Shown: piece after piece, positions 1 through 9,092 of the stretch
How the letters are laid out: each line of letters starts with the position of its first letter
How positions within the stretch are numbered: position 1 is the first letter of the stretch
From: an uncultured delta proteobacterium
GTDB lineage: Bacteria; Desulfobacterota; Syntrophia; Syntrophales; Smithellaceae
Assembly: GCA_903907985.1 (NCBI GenBank)
Contig: CAIVQG010000069.1
Coordinates: 61,106-125,105, forward strand
DNA: 64,000 nucleotides
Direction: 5' to 3'
Program-made: the position numbers and the translations under genes
Notes under the pieces: generated by a model
Database searches by the model: none
What the model saw: the letters and a program-made list of their open reading frames with translations, nothing else
What the model was told of the DNA's origin: nothing

Positions 1-561
1 AATACCGAAAATTAACAACGGATCGAGAATGGCACTGATAATTGAAGAAATCAGGACGACCCACATAGATAAAAGTGGTCTTCCCTCAGCTCTTAATAAA
101 TTGTTGGACATCATCGAAAAGAAAAGAAAAGGTGAACTGAACGCAACAATAATCAAATAATCACGACAAAGAGGCATTATTTCCGCACTTGCGCCAAAAA
201 AGCGGAGAATGTAGTCATGAAAGATCAGAATTACCATAATCATGACAAGTCCGAAAAACAGGGAAAGGGTAAAAATATGGCCGGCGGCCTGCTTTGCTCG
301 GAATAAATTACCTGCGCCAAACATCCTCGCTGAAAATGAGCCGGCGCCAACACCGGTGCCGATACCGATAGCGGCAAAAATCATTTGAATGGGGAAACAA
401 ATTGTAAGTGCGGCCAGAGCATGGGAACTTAATCTGGCCAGCCAGAAAGTATCAATGAAATTGTAAAGAGACATGGCCACCATTGCGATCATAGATGGCC
501 AGCTCATTTTAATAATCAAAGGGAAGATTGCTTCCTTGCGTAGATCCAGTCGTTTGTTCAT
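1..561 (-). CDS. MATE family efflux transporter (3' part outside window)
   Basis: The reading frame opens at an ATG whose complement lies at 559-561 and stays open to the left edge, giving the first 187 residues of a membrane transporter. The start MNKRLDLRKEAIFPLI, followed by hydrophobic stretches with the pattern SMYNFIDTFWLARL-like and GTGVGAGSFSARMFGAGN, is typical of the MATE (multidrug and toxin extrusion) family, cation-coupled exporters of about 450 residues with 12 membrane helices in the inner membrane. About 40 percent of the protein is visible, so function beyond the family cannot be judged. It is divergent from miaA, with an 81-base gap between the two starts. Confidence 0.85.
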   Translation of the reverse strand, partial: MNKRLDLRKEAIFPLIIKMSWPSMIAMVAMSLYNFIDTFWLARLSSHALAALTICFPIQMIFAAIGIGTGVGAGSFSARMFGAGNLFRAKQAAGHIFTLSLFFGLVMIMVILIFHDYILRFFGASAEIMPLCRDYLIIVAFSSPFLFFSMMSNNLLRAEGRPLLSMWVVLISSIISAILDPLLIFGI

Positions 562-642
562 TTATTTTCAGCCGGTAATGGTAAAATAAAATTAATTATT
601 GTATTACATTTCATTAATGACAGATAAATTCAAGGCAATATA

Positions 643-1557
643 ATGGCGAATAATCTGATAATTATTCTGGGAGCGACTGCTTCAGGCAAGACGAAACTGT
701 CTGTTCGCCTGGCCTATGATTTAAAAGGTGAAATAATCTCGGCAGATTCCCGTCAAGTATATAAAGGACTGGATATTGGTACCGGCAAAGATTTGCAGGA
801 ATATAATATCAATGGCTTTAATATGCCATATTATTTAATCGATATTATCAATCCCCGGGAAGAATTTAATCTCTTTGCATTCCAGACCCGATTTTATGAA
901 GTATACTCCGCTCTAATCCGAAGAAACTCTTTGCCTGTTGTGGTTGGCGGCACCGGACTTTATTTGGAGTCAATAATTCTTAATTATCAGTTGCCGCCGG
1001 CGCCACCGGATCAGGAATTGAGAGACTATTTGCAAACTAAATCAATAGAAGAATTACAAAATAATCTCCTCGCCATGAAGCCACAACTTCATAATAAGAC
1101 GGATATCGAGGATAAAGACAGATTAATTCGGGCAATAGAGATAGAAAAAGCACGCCTGCGCCAACCTGCTGAAATATTCAATCGGCCGAATGCAAATGCA
1201 ACTGTATTCGGTATACGCTGGGAGAGATCAGTGCTACGCAAACGCATTACAACCAGGTTAACACAAAGATTGGAACAGGGAATGATAGAGGAAGTAAAAG
1301 CGCTGCATATTTCCGGATTGTCCTGGGCAAGACTCGATAGTTTTGGTTTAGAGTATCGTTATGTTTCTCAGTATCTGCAAGGGCAAATCACTTATCCGGA
1401 TATGTTTGCAAAACTAAATACCAGTATTCATCAATTTGCGAAACGTCAGGAAACGTGGTTTCGACGGATGGAAAGAAAGGGAATAACAATTAATTGGATT
1501 AACGGAGATGATTATAATTTGTTAAAAGAAAGTGTAATTAAATATTGGAATGACTAA
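643..1557 (+). CDS. miaA: tRNA dimethylallyltransferase
   Basis: MiaA transfers the dimethylallyl group to N6 of A37 in tRNAs that read codons beginning with U, the first step of ms2i6A37 formation in the cytoplasm. The 304-residue protein has the P-loop GATASGKT at residues 10-17 and the family signature DSRQVYKGLDIGTGK near 35-49, followed by PYYLIDI and VVVGGTGLY, all standard for the family (E. coli MiaA is 316 residues). No strong Shine-Dalgarno is seen ahead of the ATG. The last 8 bases overlap the next gene, which suggests coupled translation with the glycosyltransferase-like protein, an unusual partner for miaA. Confidence 0.96.
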   Translation: MANNLIIILGATASGKTKLSVRLAYDLKGEIISADSRQVYKGLDIGTGKDLQEYNINGFNMPYYLIDIINPREEFNLFAFQTRFYEVYSALIRRNSLPVVVGGTGLYLESIILNYQLPPAPPDQELRDYLQTKSIEELQNNLLAMKPQLHNKTDIEDKDRLIRAIEIEKARLRQPAEIFNRPNANATVFGIRWERSVLRKRITTRLTQRLEQGMIEEVKALHISGLSWARLDSFGLEYRYVSQYLQGQITYPDMFAKLNTSIHQFAKRQETWFRRMERKGITINWINGDDYNLLKESVIKYWND

Positions 1558-2902
1558 ACCTTCTTCATTAAATCAATACCTGCAAAACTATTCAGTTGCT
1601 GACGGATGGAAGTTGATTGCCGGAAATACAGACAACATATCTCAGGTGGTGGTAATACCTGCGTTTGCCGAAAAGAATATGCTTTTATACACCCTGGCTT
1701 CTCTTGCTCAAAATATGCCGGCATCATTAGATTATTCATTTGTCTTATGTGTAATCAATAATAAGAAAAATTCTGCGGACGAAGTAAAAATAAATAATCA
1801 ACAGACGCTGGAATATCTTCAGGCATTGGTGAACAAAAAGATACAGAGAGATCGAAATCTAAATCAAGGATTAAAAGACATTATGCAACTTATTGCCGAT
1901 TCAGGATTAAGACTCGGATATATTGATGCCTCGTCAGCAGGACAGGAAGTACCTGATGAAGAGGGTGGAGTAGGAATGGCGCGCAAGATTGGGATGGATA
2001 GGGCGCTAATTCTACTGTCGAATAGCTCCTCCCCTAAAACGAATATTTTAAGTCTTGATGCCGATACCTTAGTACAAAGCAATTATCTGACTGCATTGAA
2101 AGATTGCTTTATTAACAAAGTAAAAACGGCGATTGTTGCTTACGAGCATCAGGAACCAGACCTTGATGAAGAAAGAGCGGCAATGTATTGCTATGAAATA
2201 TTCTTGCGTTACTGGATATTAGGATTGAGATATGCAAAATCTCCTTATGCTTTTCATTCAATAGGCTCGGCAATGGCTTGTTCTACTGATGCTTATCTGG
2301 ATGTCCGGGGAATGAACCGGCGCGAAGCAGGTGAGGACTTTTATTTTCTTAACAAGCTGGCCAAGATCGGAAAGATAAATTATGTTAAAAAAACATGTGT
2401 CTTTCCATCATCACGGGCATCTCAGCGCGTTCCCTTTGGAACGGGCAAGAGAATACAAAGATTTTTGACGCACGAGCAGGAAGAATATGTCCTGTATGAT
2501 CCGCAGATATTCGAAATATTGGCAAAATGGCTTGAGCTCATGGAAAAGCCGTTCCACTATACTGAAGACGAAATCATGAAAAATGCCGGATTGATTCATC
2601 CGTTACTCGCCTCTTTTTTAACCGATTCTTCCTTTGAACAGGCATGGAAAAGAGTACGCCGCAATGTTAAAGATGAGGACACATTGATTAAGCAGTTTCA
2701 CTGCTGGTTTGATGGTTTCAAAACATTAAAACTGATTAATTATTTATCACGAGAATTTTATCCGCCTGTCAATATGTTTGCAGCCTTGGAGAATATCTTG
2801 AAAATGCAGAAAATAGTTATTTCTGAATGTATATTAGCGGCCAATCATCCGGATTTAGCCCGGCAGCAAAAGATCATCCAATATTTGCGCCAAATTACAT
2901 AA
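1550..2902 (+). CDS. family 2-like glycosyltransferase, unknown acceptor
   Basis: A 450-residue protein whose N-terminal half looks like a GT-A fold glycosyltransferase: a beta strand VVVIPAFAEK at 33-42, a conserved GGVGMARKIGMD at 139-150, and a putative metal-binding DAD at 170-172 inside NILSLDADTL. Further on, GEDFYFLNKLAKIG resembles the ED acceptor/catalytic region of family 2 enzymes. No signal peptide or membrane helices are evident, so it probably works in the cytoplasm on a nucleotide sugar. The gene starts 8 bases inside miaA. Sugar donor, acceptor and product cannot be deduced. The C-terminal 150 residues, rich in charged helices, are not recognised. Confidence 0.7.
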   Translation: MTKPSSLNQYLQNYSVADGWKLIAGNTDNISQVVVIPAFAEKNMLLYTLASLAQNMPASLDYSFVLCVINNKKNSADEVKINNQQTLEYLQALVNKKIQRDRNLNQGLKDIMQLIADSGLRLGYIDASSAGQEVPDEEGGVGMARKIGMDRALILLSNSSSPKTNILSLDADTLVQSNYLTALKDCFINKVKTAIVAYEHQEPDLDEERAAMYCYEIFLRYWILGLRYAKSPYAFHSIGSAMACSTDAYLDVRGMNRREAGEDFYFLNKLAKIGKINYVKKTCVFPSSRASQRVPFGTGKRIQRFLTHEQEEYVLYDPQIFEILAKWLELMEKPFHYTEDEIMKNAGLIHPLLASFLTDSSFEQAWKRVRRNVKDEDTLIKQFHCWFDGFKTLKLINYLSREFYPPVNMFAALENILKMQKIVISECILAANHPDLARQQKIIQYLRQIT

Positions 2903-2938
2903 GCAGGTTTAGTACAGAATAGAGTTAAGATTATCTTC

Positions 2939-2967
2939 TTGACGTATCCCGGTATTTTGAATATAGC
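2939..2967 (+). promoter_or_regulatory. candidate sigma-70 promoter for the parvulin lipoprotein gene
   Basis: TTGACG at 2939-2944 and TATAGC at 2962-2967 are separated by 17 bases. A transcript from here would carry a leader of about 225 bases before the ATG at 3199. A second possible -10, TATAAT at 3020-3025, has only a poor -35 (TTGTTC, 2997-3002) 17 bases upstream. Confidence 0.45.
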
Positions 2968-3198
2968 TCGAAAATAGAGTAAATGGTGCTAAGCCGTTGT
3001 TCAACAATAGCTATACCATTATAATATCCTAACCGGCATAAGGGACCGTAACAAAATGGTTAGAAATGTAATAATGGTCTTGCCATAACCTGATAACCTA
3101 ACCACCTGAAGGTGGCGCGAGGTCACGCGAGGTCACAAGACTCTTATGGATGGTTATTCCGTAACGGCCCTTAACTAACAATTTTCTGGAGGAATTTA
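2968..3198 (+). other. structured untranslated leader with competing hairpins
   Basis: This non-coding stretch holds several complementary segments. TGGTTAG (3057-3063) pairs perfectly with CTAACCA (3098-3104). CCACCT (3102-3107) pairs perfectly with AGGTGG (3110-3115) across a two-base loop. The two hairpins share bases 3102-3104 and so exclude each other. An outer imperfect pairing joins TAAGGGACCGTAAC (3039-3052) with GTAACGGCCCTTA near 3161-3173. The Shine-Dalgarno GGAGG at 3188-3192 lies just outside. No protein-coding frame is convincing here. It could be a 5' regulatory RNA or a small decayed repeat element; no known riboswitch class is recognised. Confidence 0.4.
3117..3136. repeat. 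tandem duplication of a 10-bp unit
   Basis: GCGAGGTCAC occurs twice head to tail (3117-3126 and 3127-3136) inside the structured leader. Only two copies are present. Confidence 0.7.
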
Positions 3199-4269
3199 AT
3201 GAAAAGCAGGATAAATATGAATCGGTCGTTAATTTTCATTGTCATCGCATTTGTTCTGATGGCGGGTTGTGGAAATACTGAAGAGAAAAAGAAGAATGTT
3301 CAAAGTCCAGCAGTCAGCACTAACCAAGTTCAACCGGCGGTTCCCGTCGCCAGTGTTGCACCTGCAGCAGCAGCCACAAAACCTGACTCAACTGATATTG
3401 TCGTGAATGTAGATGGCAATGTTTTAAAGAAAGGGGAAATTGAAAAAGAGATCAAACAGAAACTTGCTGCTTATAAAGGTCAGATTCCCGCTGATAAAAT
3501 GAAAGAAGCGCGGGCAACTTTGAAGAAACAGATGGTCGATGAATTTGTCATGCGCACCCTTCTGACTAACGAAGTGGAAAAAAGAAAAATCGCAGCAACT
3601 GATAAAGAAATAAAAATGACGATGGATCAAATTAAGGCAAGTCTTCCACCTGAACAGAAACTGGAAAAATTTATGAAGGATAATAAAATTACCCGGGAAT
3701 ATATTGCTCTGGGTATTAAAGTAAAAAAAATGGTGGCACAGGAGACGGGTAATAAAGCAAAGCCCTCGCAAAAAGAGATCAGTAAATTCTACGATGAAAA
3801 TAAGGCTCAATTTCTTATTCCGGAAAATGTTCATGTCCGCCATATCCTGACGGCATTTACCAAAGAAGATAATGATAATACTAAAGCAGAAAAAAAAGTG
3901 AAGCTAGAGAGTTTACGTAAGCAAGTAGTTGATGGAGCCGATTTTGGCGAAATTGCCCGTAAGAATTCCGATTGCCCCAGTAAAGAAGATGGCGGCGATC
4001 TCGGTCAGATCAGAAAAGACCAAACAGTGAAGCCTTTTGAAGATGCGGTTTTTTCCCAGGAAATTAATGCCATTGGTCCGGTAGTTACTACTGAATATGG
4101 TTATCATGTAATCCAGGTATTGGGGCGCAATCCCCAGAAGACAGTGCCTCTGGAAGAAGTTAAAGAAAAAATTTCAGCTTTCCTGGAGCAGCAAAAGCAA
4201 ACAGAAACCTTCAACGCTTTATTAAAGAAATTACAGGCGAATGCAAAGATTATTGTTTATGAAAAATAA
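3199..4269 (+). CDS. parvulin-type peptidyl-prolyl isomerase lipoprotein (SurA/PrsA-like)
   Basis: A 356-residue periplasmic folding factor. Residues 10-24 form a lipoprotein signal with lipobox LMAGC, so Cys24 should be lipidated after cleavage. A low-complexity Ala/Pro/Val linker (about 30-60) precedes a SurA-N-like helical domain (about 70-190) with the usual VNVDGNVLKKGEIEKEI beginning, then a parvulin rotamase domain from about 212 to 310 (VHVRHILTAF, DFGEIARKNSDCPS, GGDLGQI, YGYHVIQVLG). This class helps outer-membrane or secreted proteins fold. The start has a good GGAGG site 6 bases upstream. It is followed after 15 bases by an MBL-fold protein and is preceded by a long structured leader. 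Confidence 0.92.
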   Translation: MKSRINMNRSLIFIVIAFVLMAGCGNTEEKKKNVQSPAVSTNQVQPAVPVASVAPAAAATKPDSTDIVVNVDGNVLKKGEIEKEIKQKLAAYKGQIPADKMKEARATLKKQMVDEFVMRTLLTNEVEKRKIAATDKEIKMTMDQIKASLPPEQKLEKFMKDNKITREYIALGIKVKKMVAQETGNKAKPSQKEISKFYDENKAQFLIPENVHVRHILTAFTKEDNDNTKAEKKVKLESLRKQVVDGADFGEIARKNSDCPSKEDGGDLGQIRKDQTVKPFEDAVFSQEINAIGPVVTTEYGYHVIQVLGRNPQKTVPLEEVKEKISAFLEQQKQTETFNALLKKLQANAKIIVYEK

Positions 4270-4284
4270 TTAAAAGGATAATTT

Positions 4285-5187
4285 ATGAGAATAAGAAAAG
4301 CGGGGAAAATTACCGATAAACTTTGGCGGTTGGGTACGGAAGAATCGTGTGTTTATCTGCTGGAAGGAAGTAAATCATCAGCAATAATCAGCGGTGGACT
4401 GAATTATATTATTCCGGAAGTACTGCGGCAAATCAAAGAATTCGATATTGATGAAAAGAAAATAGCACACATTATCATTTTACATGCTCATTTTGATCAT
4501 GTTGGGATAATTCCCTTCTTTAAAAGGCAATGGCCGAGATTAACTGTTCATGCATCACAACGCGGCTGGGATGTAATAGCCAATCCCAAAGCAATAGAAG
4601 CAATTACTAATTTTAGTGATTTAGTTTCACAAAATAAAATAGGCGCTCGGCATGATCTGTCTTTGTTGGATTGGAAGTGGCGTAATGACATCAAGGGAGA
4701 TAGACTAGCTGAAGGCGGAAAGATTGATTTAGGCGGCATAACAATAGAAATCTTCGAAACTCCAGGCCATTCTTCCTGTTCAATCAGTGCTTATGTTCCG
4801 GAATTGCAGGCTTTATTTCCTTCCGACGCTGCTCCAATACCCTATAAAGATGATATGATCATTTCGGCAAACTCAAATTATACTCAGTATCAACAAAGCT
4901 TGGGAAAACTGGTCAAATTAAAAGTCAAGATTCTCGGCGCTGATCATTATGTCTGCATGGTCGATAATGAGGCTGAGAATTATATTAGCAATGCTATAGT
5001 TGCAGCACGCGACGAAAGAAGCATGCTGGAAGGACTATTAAAAAAGGAGGTCAATGTCGATCAGGCTGCGAAAGCATATGTAGCTGACTTCTATAAAAAG
5101 AATCCTGATTATTTCATAGCATCGGATATCCTGCTTAGTGTTTACCGTCAGATGCTGAAGTATTTAGCTGAAAATATGGCTAAGTAA
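4285..5187 (+). CDS. metallo-beta-lactamase-fold hydrolase
   Basis: A 300-residue MBL-fold protein. The metal-binding motif HAHFDH is at residues 67-72 (H67, H69, D71, H72). Further ligands are expected in TPGHSSCSIS and the late GADHYV. The overall plan resembles glyoxalase II-like and flavin-free hydrolases, cytoplasmic enzymes acting on thioesters, phosphodiesters or lactones; no feature fixes the substrate. The C-terminal 80 residues are helical and may cap the active site. A moderate AAAGGA ribosome site precedes the ATG, and the gene lies 15 bases after the parvulin lipoprotein gene, so both are probably cotranscribed. Confidence 0.85.
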   Translation: MRIRKAGKITDKLWRLGTEESCVYLLEGSKSSAIISGGLNYIIPEVLRQIKEFDIDEKKIAHIIILHAHFDHVGIIPFFKRQWPRLTVHASQRGWDVIANPKAIEAITNFSDLVSQNKIGARHDLSLLDWKWRNDIKGDRLAEGGKIDLGGITIEIFETPGHSSCSISAYVPELQALFPSDAAPIPYKDDMIISANSNYTQYQQSLGKLVKLKVKILGADHYVCMVDNEAENYISNAIVAARDERSMLEGLLKKEVNVDQAAKAYVADFYKKNPDYFIASDILLSVYRQMLKYLAENMAK

Positions 5188-5221
5188 CCAATTATTCCAT
5201 TTTAAATCAAATTGGAATTGG
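5188..5221. terminator. possible bidirectional hairpin between convergent genes
   Basis: CCAATT (5188-5193) and CCA (5197-5199) pair with TGG (5213-5215) and AATTGG (5216-5221), leaving a three-base bulge. It fills the gap between the MBL-fold gene and panB. There is no clear T-run, so it is a weak terminator call. Confidence 0.35.
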
Positions 5222-6040
5222 CTATTTAAAGCTATGTTCGATATCCGGGAAAGTACAATTTTTCACCTCAGTTATGTAGCTCCTGACTGCTTTTTTAATC
5301 TCCGGATTTAAGTTGGCGTATTTTTTTACATGCTTCGGTGTGAATTTGTCATACAATCCCAACATATCATTTATCACCAGTACCTGGCCGTCGCAGTGTA
5401 CTCCACCGCCAATACCAATAGTGGGAATACTGATTGTCTTTGTTATTTCTTCGGCAAGTTTTTCGGGAACTAATTCCAGAACAATCGAAAAAGCACCGGC
5501 CTCCTCCAGTATTTTAGCATCTTCAATTATTCGCAGAGCGGCATCTTCTTTTTTCCCTTGAACTTTAAATCCGCCGATTTGATGAATCGACTGGGGTGTC
5601 AAACCGATATGCGCCATAACCGGAATTCCGGCCGACGTGATTTTGCGAACAGTTTCCGCAGTATCCCTGCCGCCTTCCAGCTTAACGGCCTGTGCTCCTG
5701 CTTCTTGCAGGAATCGGCCGGCATTGGCTAATGCCAATTGGGGTGAAACCTGATAGGAGAGAAAGGGCATATCAGCAATGACAAGGGAATTTAGTGCTGC
5801 CCGGGAAACCGCTTTTGTGTGATGCAGCATATCTTCCATCGTGACCGGTAGAGTTGTGTCATATCCTAAAACCACCATGCCCAGCGAATCTCCAACGAGA
5901 ATCATGTCAACACCGCATTCGTCAAGAATGGATGAAATTGCATAATCGTAGGCGGTGAGTACGGTAATTCTTTCACCAAGCACTTTCATTTTCTTAATAT
6001 CCAGAATGGTTTTGCGGCTGCTTTTATTTTGAGTGCTCAT
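5222..6040 (-). CDS. panB: 3-methyl-2-oxobutanoate hydroxymethyltransferase
   Basis: PanB makes ketopantoate from 2-oxoisovalerate and 5,10-methylene-THF, the first committed step of pantothenate and CoA synthesis. The 272-residue sequence shows the family marks [28 protein letters not shown] (metal-binding Asp), [10 protein letters not shown] and [14 protein letters not shown]. Length matches E. coli PanB (264). The start is supported by AAGGAG 8 bases upstream. It lies 17 bases inside the end of the DUF2520 oxidoreductase gene, indicating translational coupling. No panC or panD is in the window. Confidence 0.96.
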   Translation of the reverse strand: MSTQNKSSRKTILDIKKMKVLGERITVLTAYDYAISSILDECGVDMILVGDSLGMVVLGYDTTLPVTMEDMLHHTKAVSRAALNSLVIADMPFLSYQVSPQLALANAGRFLQEAGAQAVKLEGGRDTAETVRKITSAGIPVMAHIGLTPQSIHQIGGFKVQGKKEDAALRIIEDAKILEEAGAFSIVLELVPEKLAEEITKTISIPTIGIGGGVHCDGQVLVINDMLGLYDKFTPKHVKKYANLNPEIKKAVRSYITEVKNCTFPDIEHSFK

Positions 6041-6938
6041 GTTCGTAAACTCCTTTCAAAAGTTCATTAATTATTTTTGCCTGCTTTGAGGATAATGTGC
6101 CTTTTTTTTGGGCAATATCTACTGCAATCAGTCCCAGTGTGGAATAGAGAGAAGAATATTGAGGTTGTGTCTTTTCAATTGCGGCTATATGTTTTTTAAT
6201 CGTACCGGCATCACCACGGGCAATCGGACCTGTGAGGGCTGAAATTGAACCGGAGTTTTCGACATTTTTCAGAGTTCCGTAAATTAACGGTAAATAAGCT
6301 TTTCGGGCATTTGTTTTACTTATGCCGATAGATTCATATATGGACTCGACAACGTTTAATAACGAAACCATGTAATTGGAAGCAATGCAAGCCGCAGCAT
6401 GGTAGAGGGGCTTTTGAGCAGGTGTAATAAAAATAGGAATACCACTGAGATCACGGACAATTATTTCAGAGAGTTTTTTAGCTCTTTTATCGGCTGTTAT
6501 TCCAAAAATACTGCCGGGAATGTTATTGATGGCAGTATTGATAGAGGAAAAACTTTGCAGGGGATGAATACTGGCGATAAAAGCGCCGGCTTCTTTTGCC
6601 GAATCCAGAAGATCAATGCCCCCGGCGCCGCTCATATGAAATACAAATTTTTCTTTTACCAGTTTAGAATTCGCAATTTTATTGCAAGCACTTCTGATAT
6701 TATCATCAGGAGTAGTAATCAAAATGCAATCAGCTTCCATTACAGCTTTTTGGGGGTCGCGAAAAGCTTTCCCCCCGGTGTAGGGTAGGGCATTCTTGAG
6801 AGCAGCAGAAGATTTGTCGGAAATAGCGACAATCTCGTGGCCTGATTTCTTTAATAAATGGCCGATTGCTGTTCCCACCATACCCAGGCCGATGATGGCA
6901 AATTTGTAAGATGTTTTATTTTTCATAGTAATAAACAC
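6024..6938 (-). CDS. Rossmann-fold/DUF2520 oxidoreductase, candidate ketopantoate reductase
   Basis: A 304-residue protein with an N-terminal NAD(P)-binding Rossmann fold (GLGMVG, glycines 17, 19 and 22) and a C-terminal helical DUF2520 region ([28 protein letters not shown]). The architecture resembles 6-phosphogluconate dehydrogenase-like and ketopantoate reductase enzymes. It is translationally coupled to panB (17-base overlap), which supports a role in pantothenate synthesis, reducing ketopantoate to pantoate. The start taken is GTG; an ATG at 6926 is the alternative, and a GGAGGGG lies 13 bases before the GTG. Function is inferred from fold and neighbour, not proven. Confidence 0.8.
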   Translation of the reverse strand: MFITMKNKTSYKFAIIGLGMVGTAIGHLLKKSGHEIVAISDKSSAALKNALPYTGGKAFRDPQKAVMEADCILITTPDDNIRSACNKIANSKLVKEKFVFHMSGAGGIDLLDSAKEAGAFIASIHPLQSFSSINTAINNIPGSIFGITADKRAKKLSEIIVRDLSGIPIFITPAQKPLYHAAACIASNYMVSLLNVVESIYESIGISKTNARKAYLPLIYGTLKNVENSGSISALTGPIARGDAGTIKKHIAAIEKTQPQYSSLYSTLGLIAVDIAQKKGTLSSKQAKIINELLKGVYEHEHSK

Positions 6939-7023
6939 GGCTATTATTTATCCCCTCCGCGTACAAGGGATTGTTCGACTTATCATTTTCAAAGCACTTC
7001 ATTCTTGAAATTTGAGTCTCACA

Positions 7024-7057
7024 ATAAAAAAAGGTCTCCCGCACGCGAAAGACCTTT
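7024..7057 (-). terminator. intrinsic terminator of the methyltransferase/reductase gene
   Basis: AAAGGTCT (7030-7037) pairs with AGACCTTT (7050-7057) around a 12-base loop. Read leftward the stem is followed by a run of seven T. It lies about 160 bases after the stop codon at 7217 and before the DUF2520 gene, isolating the two leftward units. Nothing else is recognised in 7058-7216. Confidence 0.75.
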
Positions 7058-7216
7058 GTCAAGACAGTTTGATGTACTTTACATGCCGTCTCAGTCTAAT
7101 AAAGTGATCCAAGCGGTGAGATTTGATAACACAAGCGATAAATGTAGTCAAACGATATTTGAAGACGATGTTAAATGCTCCGTTATTTCATTATAGCGCT
7201 TGAAATGGAATTGGAC

Positions 7217-9058
7217 TTATTTACTCTTGATGTGCTTGGTCAATTCCGCGGTCATGTCGTAATAGGCAAACGGGGTCATCAAATAAAGCCCCTGGAAACA
7301 GACTTTGGCGATATCCACCAGTTCCCGGGCCATGTCCAGACCTTCGCTTCGAGCATCGGGTCCGGCAGCGAGATACTTGCCCATTCGTTTCAGAGCTTCG
7401 TCCGTTAGTCTAATTCCCGGCACTTCGTTGTGGAGGAACAGGGCGTTACGGGCGCTGGTGATGGGCATTATGCCGATGAAGATGGGTACAGGCATATGCC
7501 TTGTTCTTGTGGCGATCATTTCGATAGTAGCCTGATCGTATACAGGTTGGGTCAAAATGAAATCCGCTCCTGCATCAATCTTTTTTTCCAGTCGGTTGAA
7601 GGCACTGTCCAGGTTGTTGACATGGGGATTGAAGGCGGCCCCGACAACAAAACGGCCCCGTTCCCGGAGAGACTGGCCGGAAAAGGAGATACCGTCGTTG
7701 AGCTGCTTGACCATGCGGATCAGGTCGAATGAAGAAACGTCAAAGACGGAACTGGCGCCAGGAAGATCGCCGAAGCGTGCGGGATCGCCTGTGACGATTA
7801 GGATCTGATGGATGCCCAGGGCATGAAGCCCCATGAGATGGGACTGCTGACCGATAAGATTGCGATCCCGGCAGGCGATGTGGACGAGGGGATCAATTCC
7901 CAGACGCATCTTGACGATGGCACCCAAAGCCAGATTGCTCATCCGCGTCTGAGCCAGGGAGTTATCGGCCATTGTGATGACGTCCGCTCCCGCATCCTGC
8001 AAGGAAGCCGCGCCAATCATATATTGCTCGATATCGAGATCTTTCGGTGGATCGAATTCAACCAGCACCGTGGTACGTTGCTTCACTTTATCCAGAAGTG
8101 TTTCAATTTTCCCGCTTATGGAGACAGCAGCGTGGGATATCGGTTCTGACTCCTGAATTTGTGTCGGATTGATACGGGTTACAGAGTGCAGACCGGTCAA
8201 GGCGCAGGCTACGGCCCGGATGTGCTCCGGTGTAGTGCCGCAGCAGCCGCCGATAATCCTGACACCCTGGTCGCGGAAACGCAGGGCGCGATCGGCGAAG
8301 TAGGCGGGAGAAGAAGTATATCCTAATTCTCCTTCCATAAGGCCTAGTCGGCCGGCGTTGGGAAATACGGACAGGATCATGCCCTCAGGCACGATGGACT
8401 GCTCAATGGTACGCAGTATCTCGCCGGGACCAAGACGGCAGTTGATGCCCAGAATGTCGGCCCCGGAATCTGACAGCTGCCGAAAAGATTCAGTAACGGT
8501 AAAGCCATCACGGGTTTTTCCCACCTCCATACAAGCCAGTTGTGCAATGATCGGTAAATCAGTTAGGGAGCGCACTGAAGTCAAGGCCAGTATCAGCTCT
8601 GCAAGGTCGAGGAAGGTTTCCAGAATCAGACCATCAACGCCACCGGCGAGCAACGCTTCGGCCTGTTCAATAAACAGCTCGCGGTGTCCCGGTAGAATTT
8701 CATGTCGGACTCTGCCGGCGCTGATGGCGGTCATGCTGCCCATGACCCAGGCGTCCGGTCCTACCGCCTCCCGGGCCAGACTCGCCGCTTTCCAGTTGAT
8801 TCGGTAAACACTGTCTTCCAGGCCGTGGCGGGAGAGAGTGTCGCGGTTGGCCCCGAAGGTATTGGTCTCGATAAGGCGGGCACCGGCTTCGTAGTATTCC
8901 CGATGGGTGTCTCGGATGATATCCGGCCTGGAGAGATTCAATTCCTCGCAGCACAAGCCAATGGGGATGCCTTTCTGATACAGCCAGCTGGCCATTGCTC
9001 CGTCGCCTACCACCAGATGCTCGCTAACATGTTCCGTAAGAGAGTGTTTGTTTGTCAT
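7217..9058 (-). CDS. bifunctional homocysteine S-methyltransferase / 5,10-methylenetetrahydrofolate reductase
   Basis: A 613-residue two-domain cytoplasmic enzyme of the B. subtilis YitJ type. Residues 1 to about 300 are a zinc homocysteine methyltransferase domain starting with VVGDGAMASWLYQKG, with zinc cysteines in GINCRLGP and GGCCGTTPEH (about 270-280). Residues about 325-613 form a MetF-like TIM barrel (VEFDPPKD, ITMADNSLAQ, ILIVTGDPARFGD, DFILTQPVYD). It could make 5-methyl-THF and pass methyl groups to homocysteine. It stands alone, with its own promoter and terminator. It is visibly richer in G and C than both neighbours, which hints at acquisition from another genome or relaxed local composition. 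Confidence 0.92.
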   Translation of the reverse strand: MTNKHSLTEHVSEHLVVGDGAMASWLYQKGIPIGLCCEELNLSRPDIIRDTHREYYEAGARLIETNTFGANRDTLSRHGLEDSVYRINWKAASLAREAVGPDAWVMGSMTAISAGRVRHEILPGHRELFIEQAEALLAGGVDGLILETFLDLAELILALTSVRSLTDLPIIAQLACMEVGKTRDGFTVTESFRQLSDSGADILGINCRLGPGEILRTIEQSIVPEGMILSVFPNAGRLGLMEGELGYTSSPAYFADRALRFRDQGVRIIGGCCGTTPEHIRAVACALTGLHSVTRINPTQIQESEPISHAAVSISGKIETLLDKVKQRTTVLVEFDPPKDLDIEQYMIGAASLQDAGADVITMADNSLAQTRMSNLALGAIVKMRLGIDPLVHIACRDRNLIGQQSHLMGLHALGIHQILIVTGDPARFGDLPGASSVFDVSSFDLIRMVKQLNDGISFSGQSLRERGRFVVGAAFNPHVNNLDSAFNRLEKKIDAGADFILTQPVYDQATIEMIATRTRHMPVPIFIGIMPITSARNALFLHNEVPGIRLTDEALKRMGKYLAAGPDARSEGLDMARELVDIAKVCFQGLYLMTPFAYYDMTAELTKHIKSK

Positions 9059-9092
9059 TTGCCTTAACTTCCAATTGATTTCTAATGTTTGG

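Noticed and set aside
3117..3136. CRISPR-like direct repeat.
   Set aside because: Only two adjacent 10-base copies without spacers and no cas gene anywhere in the window.
3424..3843. A 139-codon frame antisense to the parvulin gene.
   Set aside because: It is a Phe/His-rich shadow of a Lys/Glu-rich coding region.
7305..9067. Several long frames on the plus strand opposite the methyltransferase/reductase gene.
   Set aside because: They are antisense shadows of a GC-rich gene; none has a domain or ribosome site.
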